Shown: positions 35,050 through 47,300 of the stretch, piece after piece
Layout: each line of letters begins with the position of its first letter
Position numbering within the stretch: position 1 is the stretch's first letter
Assembly (NCBI GenBank): GCA_947579665.1
Contig: OX388350.1
Span: forward strand, 39,713,393 to 39,777,392
DNA from: Sympetrum striolatum
Lineage: Eukaryota > Arthropoda > Insecta > Odonata > Libellulidae
Length of the DNA: 64,000 nucleotides
Reading direction: 5' to 3'
Made by a program: the position numbers and the translations under genes
Notes under the pieces: model-generated
What the model was told of the DNA's origin: nothing
Databases searched by the model: none
What the model saw: the letters and a program-made list of their open reading frames with translations, nothing else

Positions 35050-35387
35050 TAGTTCGGTGTATTCCGAAAGAATCTTCTATCAGCATGTGAAACGCATCTG
35101 TGGCGTAAAATCTCAACGTAGTCAAAATTTAACTTAAACTTAAGTTTATCCATCGGCGAAAGAGGATTGTTTCTCTGGCTTGGATATTCAAGATGAAGGC
35201 GAATATTTTCTAAGAGGGAAAGCACTGTTTCTTTCCACAACCTATATCTTTCGTACAATTTAGTTTCACTTAAATTATCGAAGGGATTCACCCTAGCGTC
35301 ATGGTTTCTACGTTGTAAATTATTGTGGTTTTCTAAATAATCTAAATACAGGAGATCATCTTCAAAATTATCAAATCGAAACGCCAT
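35050..35387 (-). pseudogene. Harbinger transposase N-terminal fragment
   Basis: The minus-strand ATG at 35387 begins MAFRFDNFEDDLLYLDYLEN, and continues with NPFDNLSETKLYERYRLWKE and SQRNNPLSPMDKLK. After a one-base shift the family pattern goes on (RFYATDAFHMLIEDSFGIHR, then TTA and a stop). This is the N-terminal helix-turn-helix region of HARBI1-like transposases. The DDE catalytic region does not follow. The plus-strand accessory gene ends against it, as in other Harbinger elements. Confidence 0.85.
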
Positions 35388-35589
35388 AAATGTTTTCTAC
35401 TCTTGTTGCTACACCGATTAAGTAACTTAACCGGTCGATTTCGGCCGGTTAATTCTTAACCGCGGTCAGCTGCCCGGTTAACGCTAACCGAGGTTGGTAC
35501 ACTTGAAAATGGCCTTAACCGCGGTTAGTTAACAACTTAACCGCGGTTAAGCCTTAACCGAGATTGGTGCACTTGGGCCTAAGACGCAT

Positions 35590-38500
35590 GTATTCATAAA
35601 ATAAAGGCATTGAAGGTTTATAATCAGACATGCCAAATGAATTCCCTTTTTTTATAGCACTAGATATTCTATAGGCATCATCTCATAAACTTGTTTAAAC
35701 TACGATATATCCTATCAGAAACTAACAATGTTCACGTAAGGTAAATAGCAGATGTCTCTAAAATAGTAGCTATTGATATCTTCATACACAATACACAAAA
35801 CTCTCTTCATACTGCATGAAAAACTACTTCCAAAAAGGTGCCCCTAAAGGAATTGCAACACATATAGGGTAATGGCCAGAAGAATCTTCAAGCCACTGGA
35901 AACGATGATTACATAAAAACGTCGCCTTGCAACCTGGAGTACGCGATCTAATAATCGTTTCAATGCCACCATTAGCACCCTCCTGGTGAATGGAGCAATG
36001 CGACCTTAATGGCCATCCGAGCGAGAGACTGCCACGCCCACCTCAGCGCGATTGACTGTGGGATTCTTTAAAGGTGACCACGAGCCGGAAGAAGACGGCG
36101 ACGATCCTATCGACCCCTCGAGTCGCATGGAATCGCAAGGTTGTGAGACTCGAGGCGCCGAGAAAAGCAATTGCTATCGTTATGAGAAAGGAGGGATTAC
36201 AAAGAAAAAAAACGACCTATATCGTTAAAAAGAATAAAAGTTTGTAGTCCAACGTTAAGGTTCTATATCCAAGTTACAGGTTGAGACTTACGAAAACTTT
36301 TTTCGGGACTTTTCTGGCCCAAACTTGAAGATGATACAATTACGATGAAACATTTTTTTATGATATAACGATAATAAAAAAAATAAAGGATTAAATTCGT
36401 CCATTAATTTAGTAAATTCCACAATATTATTAAATTAATTTTCGGCGCATATTTGAAGGATATACAATTTCGATGACGCCCTATTTAAATCTAACATTAA
36501 AGGGGAAAATGAAGGATTAAAACTTCTATATTCTGCTAAATAGTTCAATAGATATAGTTTACTGGTATTTACTTGGTTTAAATCTCCAGTTTTAAGCCTT
36601 ATACCCATTATCTATTACAGCGGCTGAATAAAAGACTGAATTTCAAACCGAAAAAGCAATTATTTAAGATTTTAATGAATGAATGAATAAAACAATTATT
36701 CAGCTCGATTTGAGATTAAACTCCTTAAATAAACCGGTTAAAAGGATAAAAATTTGACCACAATAATGAATATTACAGAAAATATTTATATTAAAATTAA
36801 ATATTTATTATTTAGAAAAATATCCAATTAAAACATAATTGATAGAATTCTTTCACCTACAGCGGTTATACTGTAACAACATCACTTGTTTGACAGTAGC
36901 CGATCACATCCGACACAAAAATTACATAAACAGAACAGGAAGCCGTTAATTAACGATATCAAAACATCTCGCAACATCTCCTAACCTTTGATTCCAATGA
37001 CACAGCGTTTTTCCACCACCGCTCAAATTAAATTAGCGGAAAAACTCGCGGAGATTGCTCAAACTTCGATGATTTCCTGAACCCGTGTGAGACTTAAATA
37101 GCCGAAACGACCTCTGAAGGCAATAGTCGCACGACCCACGAACCAAAATATTTCTTACGAAAATACCGCCGCGTGCAGCGAAAACTTTGGGAAATTGGGA
37201 TTCGCGCCTGGAGATTATGCAACCCAACTTGCATCCGACCCGCATTGCAAAGGGGGCCGAGTGAAAATGCATGGCCACGAAAGGAAATTTCGTAAAGGAA
37301 ACGTACAGAAAGCGAAAATGTGTGTCAGAGGAATACTTCTTCATACACGTGTCAACTAATGAGATGACCTACACAGTATTTACGGTTGTTACATGAAGAA
37401 CTAAACGTGATGTACGAAGTAGATTAACGTCCAAATTTGTACTCAGGTTTAACTATTTCTCCTTACCATACGTTGCATAAAACTTTGCTCTGCGGCATTT
37501 ACAGAAAAAATGATGCACAATTTAAAGACGGCGTTGTGATATAAAAATCAATTATAAAGCTATGAAGTCACCTACGATTGAAAATTTGCATAAATAAATG
37601 AATAATGTATTTATTTAGGCGAAATTGTGATTTTTAAGTCTCCTCTTCCATAAACCTACGCATTTATGTATCAGAGGTTGTATAAATTGTTTAAATTAAA
37701 GTACAAAATGGCAATATAAGTTTAAAATATAACACAATAGGACAACATTTCAAATTCATCCCACAGTTACGAAGTACATTATACGAAGTAATTTTAGTTC
37801 GTTTTATCAAACTTAGGCCATTGCCAAAACATACGTCCCCCTTTACAATTTTAAAATTGAGCGACAGTTTCCATTGAAAAAAAAAAAATGAGAGCAAGGG
37901 ATACATAAATAAAAAAAAATCAAAATGTTCTTACAATCGAATCTAGTTCCTTGTGACTGGAGGGCTAGCTAATTCATATACTCTATCCGTGACGCTTCCA
38001 TTACCCTACACAGCAGCAATAACCTGTCCTTGATTAATATAGTGATCAAACGAGACAGCTGTAGACAGTTAACTGTAAACAGTTGTATCCTTGTTTAAGC
38101 CGGGTCGTGTTCGACGGCCCCGATCGGCCATAAATTCACTTTCGCTTCCAGCGACTTACTGTCGTTTAAAGGTTAAGCGACGTCACGCTCGGAGAAAGCC
38201 GAGGTGAAAACATGGGCTATTCTTTCACACCTCCTGCGCTCCTTAGGACAACGCGAAAGTGTTACGGCCAGTCTGGGGAAAATGCAAGGGAAACAATTTC
38301 ACTGCGGAAAACGACAATCCTTCCATTTTTGGCAGCGAACCGAATGGCTCAACATCTTTGGAGTCGGGTTGAAGAAAGTGAAAAGAAAAATCCATGGATA
38401 ATTTTGATACTCACGTATCCGATACTATTGTTATGAAGACTTTGACGGAAGAAAACTGAATCAAAACATGTGTGCGATTGAAACCAGCGTTTTTTTAAGT

Positions 38501-38960
38501 ACCGCTGCGAAGAGCACAGTGGTGTAGTATCTATAAGCTACAAAAGTTATTCCAGAAATAAACAATTGCCCAGAAAATTCGAAAGCATATTTACCTTAAA
38601 TACCTATGAAATTACCATATCTGTAGCTGTTGCGTAGGTATATAAGGAAATCTTGCTGCCAAAATTTTCGGTCAATTGTTTAGTTCTAGAATAACCTGTC
38701 GGCATATACATACTACGACGCTGTGCTTGTCGTAGTGGTACCTAAAATGTACTGGTTGCAATTGTATGCATCTTTTGGATTGCGTTTTCATCTGTATTAG
38801 TGACAAGATTGTTGTAGAAAGTAAGTAGAAAAAAGCTAGCATATCATAGTAAATTATAAAATAAATTCTCTAGTAAACCCTGACTGAGGTACTACTAATA
38901 GTCTAAATGAAAACAGGTTATAAATTGGGATGAATGTGAGTAGATGCCCATATCCCGTTT
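35590..38960. other. Non-coding stretch
   Basis: It is mostly AT-rich, with CpG-rich patches at about 35920-36150 and 37000-37330. Frames of up to 103 codons are unrecognised. Confidence 0.4.
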
Positions 38961-38969
38961 AAAGAAGTG

Positions 38970-39055
38970 AGCAAGGCGTGGTAATTTAGTTGGTTAGAAT
39001 ACCTGCCCGGAAAGTGGGAGACCTGGGTTCAGATCACTATTTTTCATTTCTAGTA
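38970..39055 (+). repeat. tRNA-derived SINE, family B copy with A and B boxes
   Basis: GGTAATTTAGTTGGTTAGAA (A-box region), CCTGCCCGGAAAGTGGGAGA and CCTGGGTTCAGATC (B box) form a tRNA-like head. It matches 23808 and 25768 and preserves the most of the promoter. Confidence 0.7.
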
Positions 39056-39299
39056 CGACCATGAATGTGATTGCCTATCGAAACGTCGTAATACTGCAGC
39101 AGTAAACTTGTCGTAGACTGGACTACCGTTAAACTAAATTTACGAAAGCAATCTGAAGACAATGACATCCCTTGTTTTCCTGACAAATCGTGATTCCATA
39201 CCGGATTGTGAAATCCAGTGGAATGCGAAGATTTCGCTAACGTTTGCAGGTAGAATTCCATGTCTCCTAAACTTCGAGAGGGGAAATCACAGCCTTAGA

Positions 39300-42200
39300 A
39301 TCGTGCATACGCCCTAGGTAGCCTACTCTAGGAACCGCGATATTCAAGGGACAGAAAGCTCGTTGGGATACGTCCAAAAACCACCTTTTTTAAGGGGTTA
39401 CCACCTTTAAAAGTTAGCGTCTGCATGCACCGATGGGGGGGACGATGACCTTTCGGTCTGATCAACCGCACGCTCTTCCTTATCAATTCCAACAGAGGCG
39501 CGTCCTCGACAGTGGTGTTTCCTGCATTCTTTTTAGGGCTTCTCCGAATCCAGACAGACATCTGCCGCGGAATTCGGCGGAAGATACGTCATCGAGGAGA
39601 AACAAGGATCGATAAGAGTCCTGCTCGTTGAATTACGCGCCCTTTAGCGCCGGATGCCATCCGGGGACGATAAGTGGTCCGTTTTCTGCAATTTAATTGA
39701 CTCGCGGTGACGAGTCGTTTCGCACTCCGTCGATGGAATACGCGGTCCGGACGATCTTCAAGCGATGTGACCCTCGCGCGTGGAGCCGATTTCACTTCTG
39801 GTCGGTCGGACTACTTCGTTGTCACAGCAACAGAGACTTGTGGGTCCCTGAATTCGAAATGATCCCGTTCGAGGTGACTTCGATTACTTAATTGAATCGA
39901 CGAATATAAATCGCTAAGTTTTGTAAATGCATCAGGAGAAAATGAAGTGGTCACGGGAAATGACAATTCGGCTACCATATCTTACATTATAGTTAGGTTA
40001 CCAATAAACTGAAATACCACTGATGGTATAGCTTAATTAAATATTGATAATGATGATCAGGGTGCCATATTAGGGTTAGATGTAAGATGAGACTTATAAG
40101 TCTCAATGTCGTCCTTTAATTAATTCGTTTACTTTTACGTATCCTGATTAAGCGAATATCTTTCATTCGCCATATGGTACAGGAGCGAGAAATAAGCATC
40201 TGTCATCTAATCAACTTTACATAGAGTCGGAAAATTAATAAATCAACGTTCACTCGTTCGTTGTACCACAGCATTAATTATCATTATGCCTCTTTTCTAG
40301 TATTATTAGTATTTATTACTTTTTATTTTTCATTTCTTTTCTATTTAATATAACAGATGTGATAGGTATTTACGATAAAATTCATCTTCTACGTAGGGTA
40401 CCCAAGGATATAATTTTATTATTAACTCTCTACCAAAATGATACGCCTGCTTTGCATACTTTGAAGTTTTAACCAATAATACATATGAAAATTGATACCA
40501 AAGCATATCGTTCTCTGTTTTGAAAGATTATTCGCAGAAAGTAAATGACACCAAAAAGGTGTTCTTCAATAATCCTAAATGCGTCAAATAAACTATTATT
40601 ATCAATTCGATGAGTAAAAAACGAAATTATTTGAAGGGTAACTTTAATTCAATCCATTATTTTAATCGCTAACTTTCTACGAAATCAAATATAGAATGGG
40701 AGATCTAATCTACAGCTGGATTAAACGTCATGTCTATGGGGATAGATTTGTTGTGTCAGCCAATCACGCATTTCCGTAAAACAGCACCCAATTAATTGCC
40801 GACATGCTTTCTTTCAGTGGAGCGTAAAAGGCCATGCTACAGATTACCCTCAAGGTTGACATGACACCAGCAAAGGGCAGCTCTGCGCGACTTTCCAGAC
40901 ACACATGTTTCGAGTTGTATAAGGTATAAATGCTAATGGCTGATCCGAGACGGGATGGAATCTAGAAACTTCGCCAGATCCCTGTAACGATGATTCTAAA
41001 TGAGACACTTCTATCCAGAATTCTCGAGTCACATTAATTGAACACATCATCTTCACGTCCGAGCTTCTTCAGTGCTGGCGAATCACGACCATTACCATCA
41101 TCGACCAAAACGTCCGAAAGAACGAGGCTGACGACGTAACGTGCAAACAAAAGAGATCCGTGAACCGCAACATCACGATTCCACGAATAAAGGAGCCACA
41201 TATAATTTGACGGGCGAAAAAAATTCTTGGAAAAAGCCAACGCTAAAATTAAATGCAAACCATCGCGGCCCTTGAAAATGTCGATGACGCGGTGGCCATT
41301 GTGTTCGGATTGGGCCGACGGAGATTGACGCATTTCGAATAACAGTCGACGATCTATGCCCGCCATACGGCGAGTCACGCTACGTCCTCAAGGGAAAACC
41401 TTTACGGGAGTGAAAAGATGAGCTCGAATGCCAAACGAAGAGGTGGGGTGATGTGAACGACAGCAATCCGAGGAACGCTGAAACGGTATTCTGCCAGTTA
41501 GCGATTCTCTTCCAGTTAGGCAAGTGATTCACATGCCACGAGATGCACCCCAGATTTCAACAACGCACCGACACGACATCTGTTACAATTTTAATTCGGG
41601 CTGTAATTGGTTGAGTCATGAACAAAAGGGAACTTAATGGGCGCTGATTGTTGTCGCTATGATTAACGAGATATATCCCACATTCAATGACAATCATGTC
41701 ATTGTTGGAGTGAATTTTAGACTTTGTAGACCATTCTTAAGGCAGACCCAGGACTAATACAACAACCCCAAGGTCTAGAGACAGACAACCTATTCCGGAA
41801 CGAAACTGTACTCTAAAATTCATAAATAAATACTAGTTGTAATTTTCAATTTGAATTGTACTTCTTAAATTTCGGTATAATGAGTTGACAGTGACGGACA
41901 AAAACTGAAACGACATATTCTTCCAAAGCAAAAGGCAACAATCACTTATTTATTGTTTCCAACGCCACAGTTTCAGTTGCCAACAAATAACGAATAAGTT
42001 TGTTCTCAACATTTTATCAACGATAATAACTCAAAAAGTAAGAGTAGAGCTTATTATTTCCAATATGTATTTAGGCAAAGTTCAGGAGATGGACATAGAT
42101 ACTCAGTAAAGAAAATACGCATTGGGGAACAATAAGAATACAGTATGTTGCATTGAGATTCCTCATGAATCAACTTAGATTTAAAACAGGAACTCTTATG

Positions 42201-43140
42201 ACTCAGTTTTACGAGATTACAAAACTGTGAGACCCAACACTACGCCACGATGATTCACTTTATTGTGATGACAGAACATTCTAAATGTTTATTAACTTTC
42301 AGTAAAGAGGAAGAAACGTAGAACTTAGATCACGAGGAACACACACTCAGGAAAATGCCATTACGCAAGCAGTATAAACAGATATTCAATCTTCGCCACG
42401 CAAGATTTGTAAATCGTTTTAAACTAATTCATAATGAATAGGATTTCACGACAGTAATACAAAGAATTTAGCGAAGAAGTCACAGGCTTGTAAACAGAGA
42501 CGAAAGATTTAGAAGTTACCCAAAACTAAGTCATCACTTAGAGATACCAAGAAGTTATGACGCCAGTAATGCAAAGAATTTAGCGAAGAGTGCAAGTGCA
42601 CCGAGAAAATGTATATTTTCGTAATCTTCAGTCAGCATTTGCGAACGATGACGACGGCAGATTACGCCAATTTTAAACTTCGCATGTTTCGCGCGAATTC
42701 TGGGAAAATAATTCCTGAGGAACCCTTCCATAGGAAGCAACGGTAAGATCTTCTGAGAAAAACTCTTATCTCGATGCGTTTGCATACACCTGGAAGCTTT
42801 GATTAACACGAGCCATAAAGTCAAGATAAGATCGACATGCAAGCGGTGACACATTAAAGTTACGACTTCGGGAATGAAAGAATGAAATACCTCTGAACAT
42901 ATTCCAAATCATTACTTGCAATTTTCCCTACTTCCAAGAAATCACCGAAAACAAATATGATGTAGGATCGTGTACTATGGGAGGATATATATTTGACATT
43001 GTAGCATAAGGATGTAAGGAATTACGTGGATTTATTTAGCAATGAATATTCTTAGATAATATGAGAAAATTTATTAGATGTAATTAAGGTATATGTAATG
43101 AAAAGCTGTATTGTTTGGCTGGGTGATAATTTTATTGTCT
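39300..43140. other. Non-coding stretch with CpG-rich patches
   Basis: Patches at about 39300-39890 and 41040-41580 are CpG-rich. The phrase CAGTAATRCAAAGAATTTAG is repeated at 42452 and 42564. No domain-bearing frame is seen. Confidence 0.4.
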
Positions 43141-43159
43141 TGTTTTGAAATTAGTTCAC

Positions 43160-43683
43160 TTGTGTTGGGGTAGCTGTGATGCATTGATTGATAGTAACTG
43201 ATAAAAAGGGTAATTGTAATGTGTTGATTGGTAATAATAATAGATCGATTTAGTTGTAATTAGGTGGTAATTGTATTGTGGTGATGTTGTTGTAGGTGGA
43301 TGATAAGTCATTGACGACGTTTGCTGTAGTAAGAGTTGAATGTATTACTGTATAGTGTATAAGTGTCAATTGTATTGTTACCATTGGATTATAAAAGTCC
43401 GTCATTAGTGTAATTGCGTTGGGGTAGTTATAATGTAAATTGATAGTAAATGATAATTAGGGAAATTGTAATGTGTTAATTGGTAGTAATGATTGATGAA
43501 TGCAATTGTAATTGGGTGGCAATTGTATTGTTGTAGCGTTGCTGTTGGTGGAGGATAAATGTACTGTAATAGTCATTGACGCTGCATTGTTGCTGTGAGA
43601 TTTAAATGGATTGTTCTCTCACTGTGTAGTGTCTTTATGTATTCGTGTCAATTGTATTGTGATTTTTAACACTGGACTATAAT
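43160..43683 (+). repeat. C-poor diverged tandem duplication, units of 240-270 bp
   Basis: Both units contain GTTGGGGTAG, ATTGATAGTAA.TGATAA, GTAATGTGTT.ATTGGTA, GGTGG.AATTGTATTGT and end in GTGTCAATTGTATTGT..GGA.TATAA. Unit 1 covers about 43160-43395 and unit 2 about 43410-43683. The plus strand is nearly free of C throughout. Confidence 0.75.
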
Positions 43684-43789
43684 TCCATCTGCAGCATCTG
43701 AATGACAATAATAACAACATGTATTTTCTTCTGGGATCAGAACTCGAATCCACGATCAAAATCGCCATTTCCGATCTTCGATTGCCGCA

Positions 43790-44120
43790 AGTCACGATCC
43801 AGACCTGATCAATAATGCAATGATTGTTGCCCCAGCGATTGGGGCACGGTTCTTACTATTTCAGGAGTCTCTCCCCATCTTACCGAGAGGTTGCGCAATG
43901 CGCGGAGCCGTGCACGGAGGGAAGGGGGCCACGATTGGAGTACGCCGTGCACCCTGCTTGCGACCCATTTTTCGGCGTATCGATCCGACCCCCACAAAGC
44001 AAGACGTCCCCGCCGTGCCCTCTTCGTGACCCCAAAATCACGGACGCAAAAAAAGCAGGACCTGCGCGGAGATTCTCCTTGCATCGCATGTCATCGAGGG
44101 GAACAACAAATCTCCTTATT
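43790..44120. other. CpG-rich patch with frames in all directions
   Basis: Five overlapping frames of 69 to 105 codons on both strands reflect GC content rather than coding. No domains are seen. Confidence 0.3.
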
Positions 44121-44121
44121 G

Positions 44122-44331
44122 AATCGATTCTGATCGATTAATCACACCCTGAAATCGATGTCTCTATACATCGGTTGCTCGATAAATCGATATAAAGTCT
44201 AAAAAAAAAAATATTCTCTACAAGCCGATAGCTAAACAAATCCATTGTATGATAGAGCGATATTATTAGATTTAGATTATATTATTATCAGATTAGATGT
44301 TTCGATAGATCGATAGCTATTCAAATCGATT
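44122..44331. promoter_or_regulatory. Cluster of six ATCGAT palindromes
   Basis: ATCGAT occurs near 44122, 44132, 44153, 44187, 44308 and 44327. It resembles the core of the insect DRE element (TATCGATA), and two copies have the fuller AATCGATA or GATCGATAG form. Binding is inferred. Confidence 0.3.
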
Positions 44332-44339
44332 TCTCGCGA

Positions 44340-47300
44340 AAGTAAACCGGCAATTATGCAAATGGCAATTTTCGAATCCTACCCTTACTTACGTAAACGG
44401 GGGCTGTAGGAAAGTTGTCTACAAGCAGCCGTAAAGATAGTGTGATTTGAAGACCTAACAAGATTTATGACAGCTCTGTTTTTACACCAATTTAACCTTT
44501 GATCGATGAATTTGAAAGAATTAAAGAGAATGTATTGCAAAATCGTATCTCAATCATGAAATTGAAAGGAAACATAAGTCTTCATATGAGCCAAAAGCAA
44601 ATAAATGAGTGAACATCGATGAATTTGGATTCCAGCGAAGTAATGGCACATTCAGTCTACTTTAACAACTCAAACGGATTCTGTGTCAGTAGTATACATA
44701 ATATTTTGGCAGCGAGGCGATAAGCCTTAGAAAGGAAGATTTAAGCAACTGGGCTTATCGAACATCCCATGTCGAATCTATGTTATCCATGGACCAATCC
44801 ATACATTTACACGTAGGTATTAGAAATGGGTTTCAAATACATCAGATATTACACACAATTAGTAATCCTGTGAATATGTATTTACTTTTTATGATGTGTG
44901 ATGCTATAACTATTCAACATTGTGGACTTCTTTTGCGATTCCTTGAACACAATAAGGATAAAGGCTTACACAATATTTGCTACTAATCTTGCACCATAAT
45001 CCTTACGTTTTTCCCATTTCATAGTATTGCCTTTTGATTGCACTGCATAATGCATTTTTTTATCTGTACGTTTTACACGTATTTTCTCTGTATGTTTTAA
45101 CCTTTTTTTACTAAACTGTATATTGTTTCCTAATTGTTGCATTCTGTGCTTTCCTATTTCATCACAACTCACGCAATCGGGTCAACCTGTTTGAGTTTAA
45201 TAAATTATTATAAGTTTCAGAAAGGCGGACTTAAGCAATCAACCGTAGCCAAATGCCCCACATTGAATCTAAAAGTTATCGATTCACCTATCCAAATATT
45301 TCCGAAATAGGGAACCCAAGACACGGGTTTCACATAAACGAGGAATCGCACACAATCTGTTATTGTCCGAGCTTTTCGAGAGGACCTAAGAATAGAGGAG
45401 ATGGGCAGACGTAAACACATATCGCGGGAGGACTCCAGACTGCCAATTCCTCCACATATACGAGAATAGCCGAAAATATTCAGCAGACGACACGTGTCCG
45501 CCCGAGAGAAAGAATTCCGAGCGATGCTTCGTCGCAACAAATGTTGCTATGCGATCTCGTAAAGGGGGGGGATGAATGGCTAAAATACACCCATCCGCTC
45601 GGCGACAATCGCCCGTTACTTAGCGACAAAAGAAGGATCGTATCCGGCCTTTAACATTCTGGCCGTGACCTAGGAGATAATAAAGGTCACAGGAATCGGG
45701 CGGCGGTCGCCCGATGATCAATACGCTGACCTAACCCCGAATGATTAAATGCTCTCTGGTAATCCAACGCTTACGACATTACCCTGGAAGCCTACCTGAT
45801 CGTATGCCTCGTTAACTAGAACAATAACATGGGATTATTCCCGCTCTATGTCTAACGTAAGCAGAAGAAGCTATCCGATGGCTTTTGAACTCGCTTATCG
45901 AAATGGGGTGTGTTTATCATGTCCCTTGCGTAATGAAATCTGGATTTACATAATCTGAGAATTGATGACTGCGAAAAAAGTCCAAAAATAAAAAAAACGA
46001 GGTGATTTCTAACGTCATTGAGCGACCAAAACTTCCCAACTAACTGCCAATCTTTTCACTATCTCGCAACTGACAGCTTCTTTTGAATCGTCCCATAAAA
46101 AAATTGTATTCTATCATCGTTTAACATCCTGCCATGTAATACCTTCTTTATCAATCCTTTCCAATCAATATCTGCCTTACTTCTTTGTTTTTTTATTGAA
46201 AATCTTTTCTTCCCATTCCATCTGCAAAATCGATTCAATATTCCTTATACCGCGTAATTTGGAATCCACAAAATAAACAAAAGAAACGATTCGATTGGCT
46301 AAACTTAAACACGAGAAAATATTTCAAAGAGTGCAATAATGTCTCGCAGTCTATATGCACGTCTCACATATACAACTTAATAATACCAATACAATATTCA
46401 TTATTAATCGTAAACAAACATACAACTCAACAGGAGCATCACTCTTCTTGTAATCATTTAACTATTAAACATGGGGGTTCGGCTCAATAAGTACGCGATG
46501 CATTCGCCCTAAGATGCAAATAAGTTCGTCGCCGGCTGTCATAAAAATTTCCCAACCGCCGCTCCGTAAGCGTCATCTCAATTATAAACGGACTGCCACG
46601 GAGTCTAAAGACGATCCGGCCAAATTTGGCCCGTCTGGAAAGGTTACGGGGCCTACGGCTTGAGATATGCACACTTTTCACGACTCCCCAACATTCGAAA
46701 GTATATCCGACCACATAAAAGAAATAACCACCACCTCCGAAACGGTATCCCCTACAAACAACCATGCGAACGGATTTCGCCAAAATTTACATCCCCAAAA
46801 TCGCCACCCCTCTTCGTCTGCAAAGGTCAGATTACCATATGGAACGCCGCCGGGCTAACCAAACACTCCTCCATCACTCTCAACCAATCGGAAAGCGAAT
46901 CGAGACGAGAGACGGAAAGAGCCTTCGCATCCGAAAGGGAATCTGTCTGCACAAGGTCCCGGAAGACCCGGAGGACCTCGAGTAAAGCGAAGGCCGTTCA
47001 TTCGCGCAGACTAAGTAACGTTGAGAACCCTCTGGTATTGCAAACCCTGACCTGGCCGGGAAAGACGAAACGAATAAACTACCGGGGAGGGACGCCGACG
47101 CCCACGGACTTCACCGGTTTATTTCGGGTCCGTCATATATTCCCGAAGAACAGGTGAGACTCCGACTTTGGGACGAAGGCCGCGTAACAGTTCCCACCTT
47201 CGCGTGGAAAAATAAAGAGAGAACCGTGGCTGACTGCGACATAGATTCGTGCAGACCGCAGACACAACACGGGGGTTGCAAAAGCGATGGTTGCATCGAG

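Larger units (their letters stand above)
33676..35579. mobile_element. PIF/Harbinger transposon, deletion derivative (1904 bp)
   Basis: Ends are GGCCCGAGTGCACCAATCTC and its inverted copy ending GGTGCACTTGGGCC, flanked by TAA on each side (33673-33675, 35580-35582), the target duplication of PIF/Harbinger. Subterminal zones carry five CCGCGG-centred palindromes of the form TTAACCGCGGTTA, likely binding sites. Inside are both element genes, arranged convergently: a Myb/SANT-like protein on plus and the transposase N-terminus on minus. Both are frameshifted, and the transposase catalytic domain is missing. Confidence 0.93.

Noticed and set aside
43809..44141. Small gene cluster on both strands
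   Set aside because: Five overlapping frames in all phases reflect base composition, not coding.
46660..47157. 165-codon plus-strand frame
   Set aside because: No domain, overlapping frames on both strands, no splice-site or start support.
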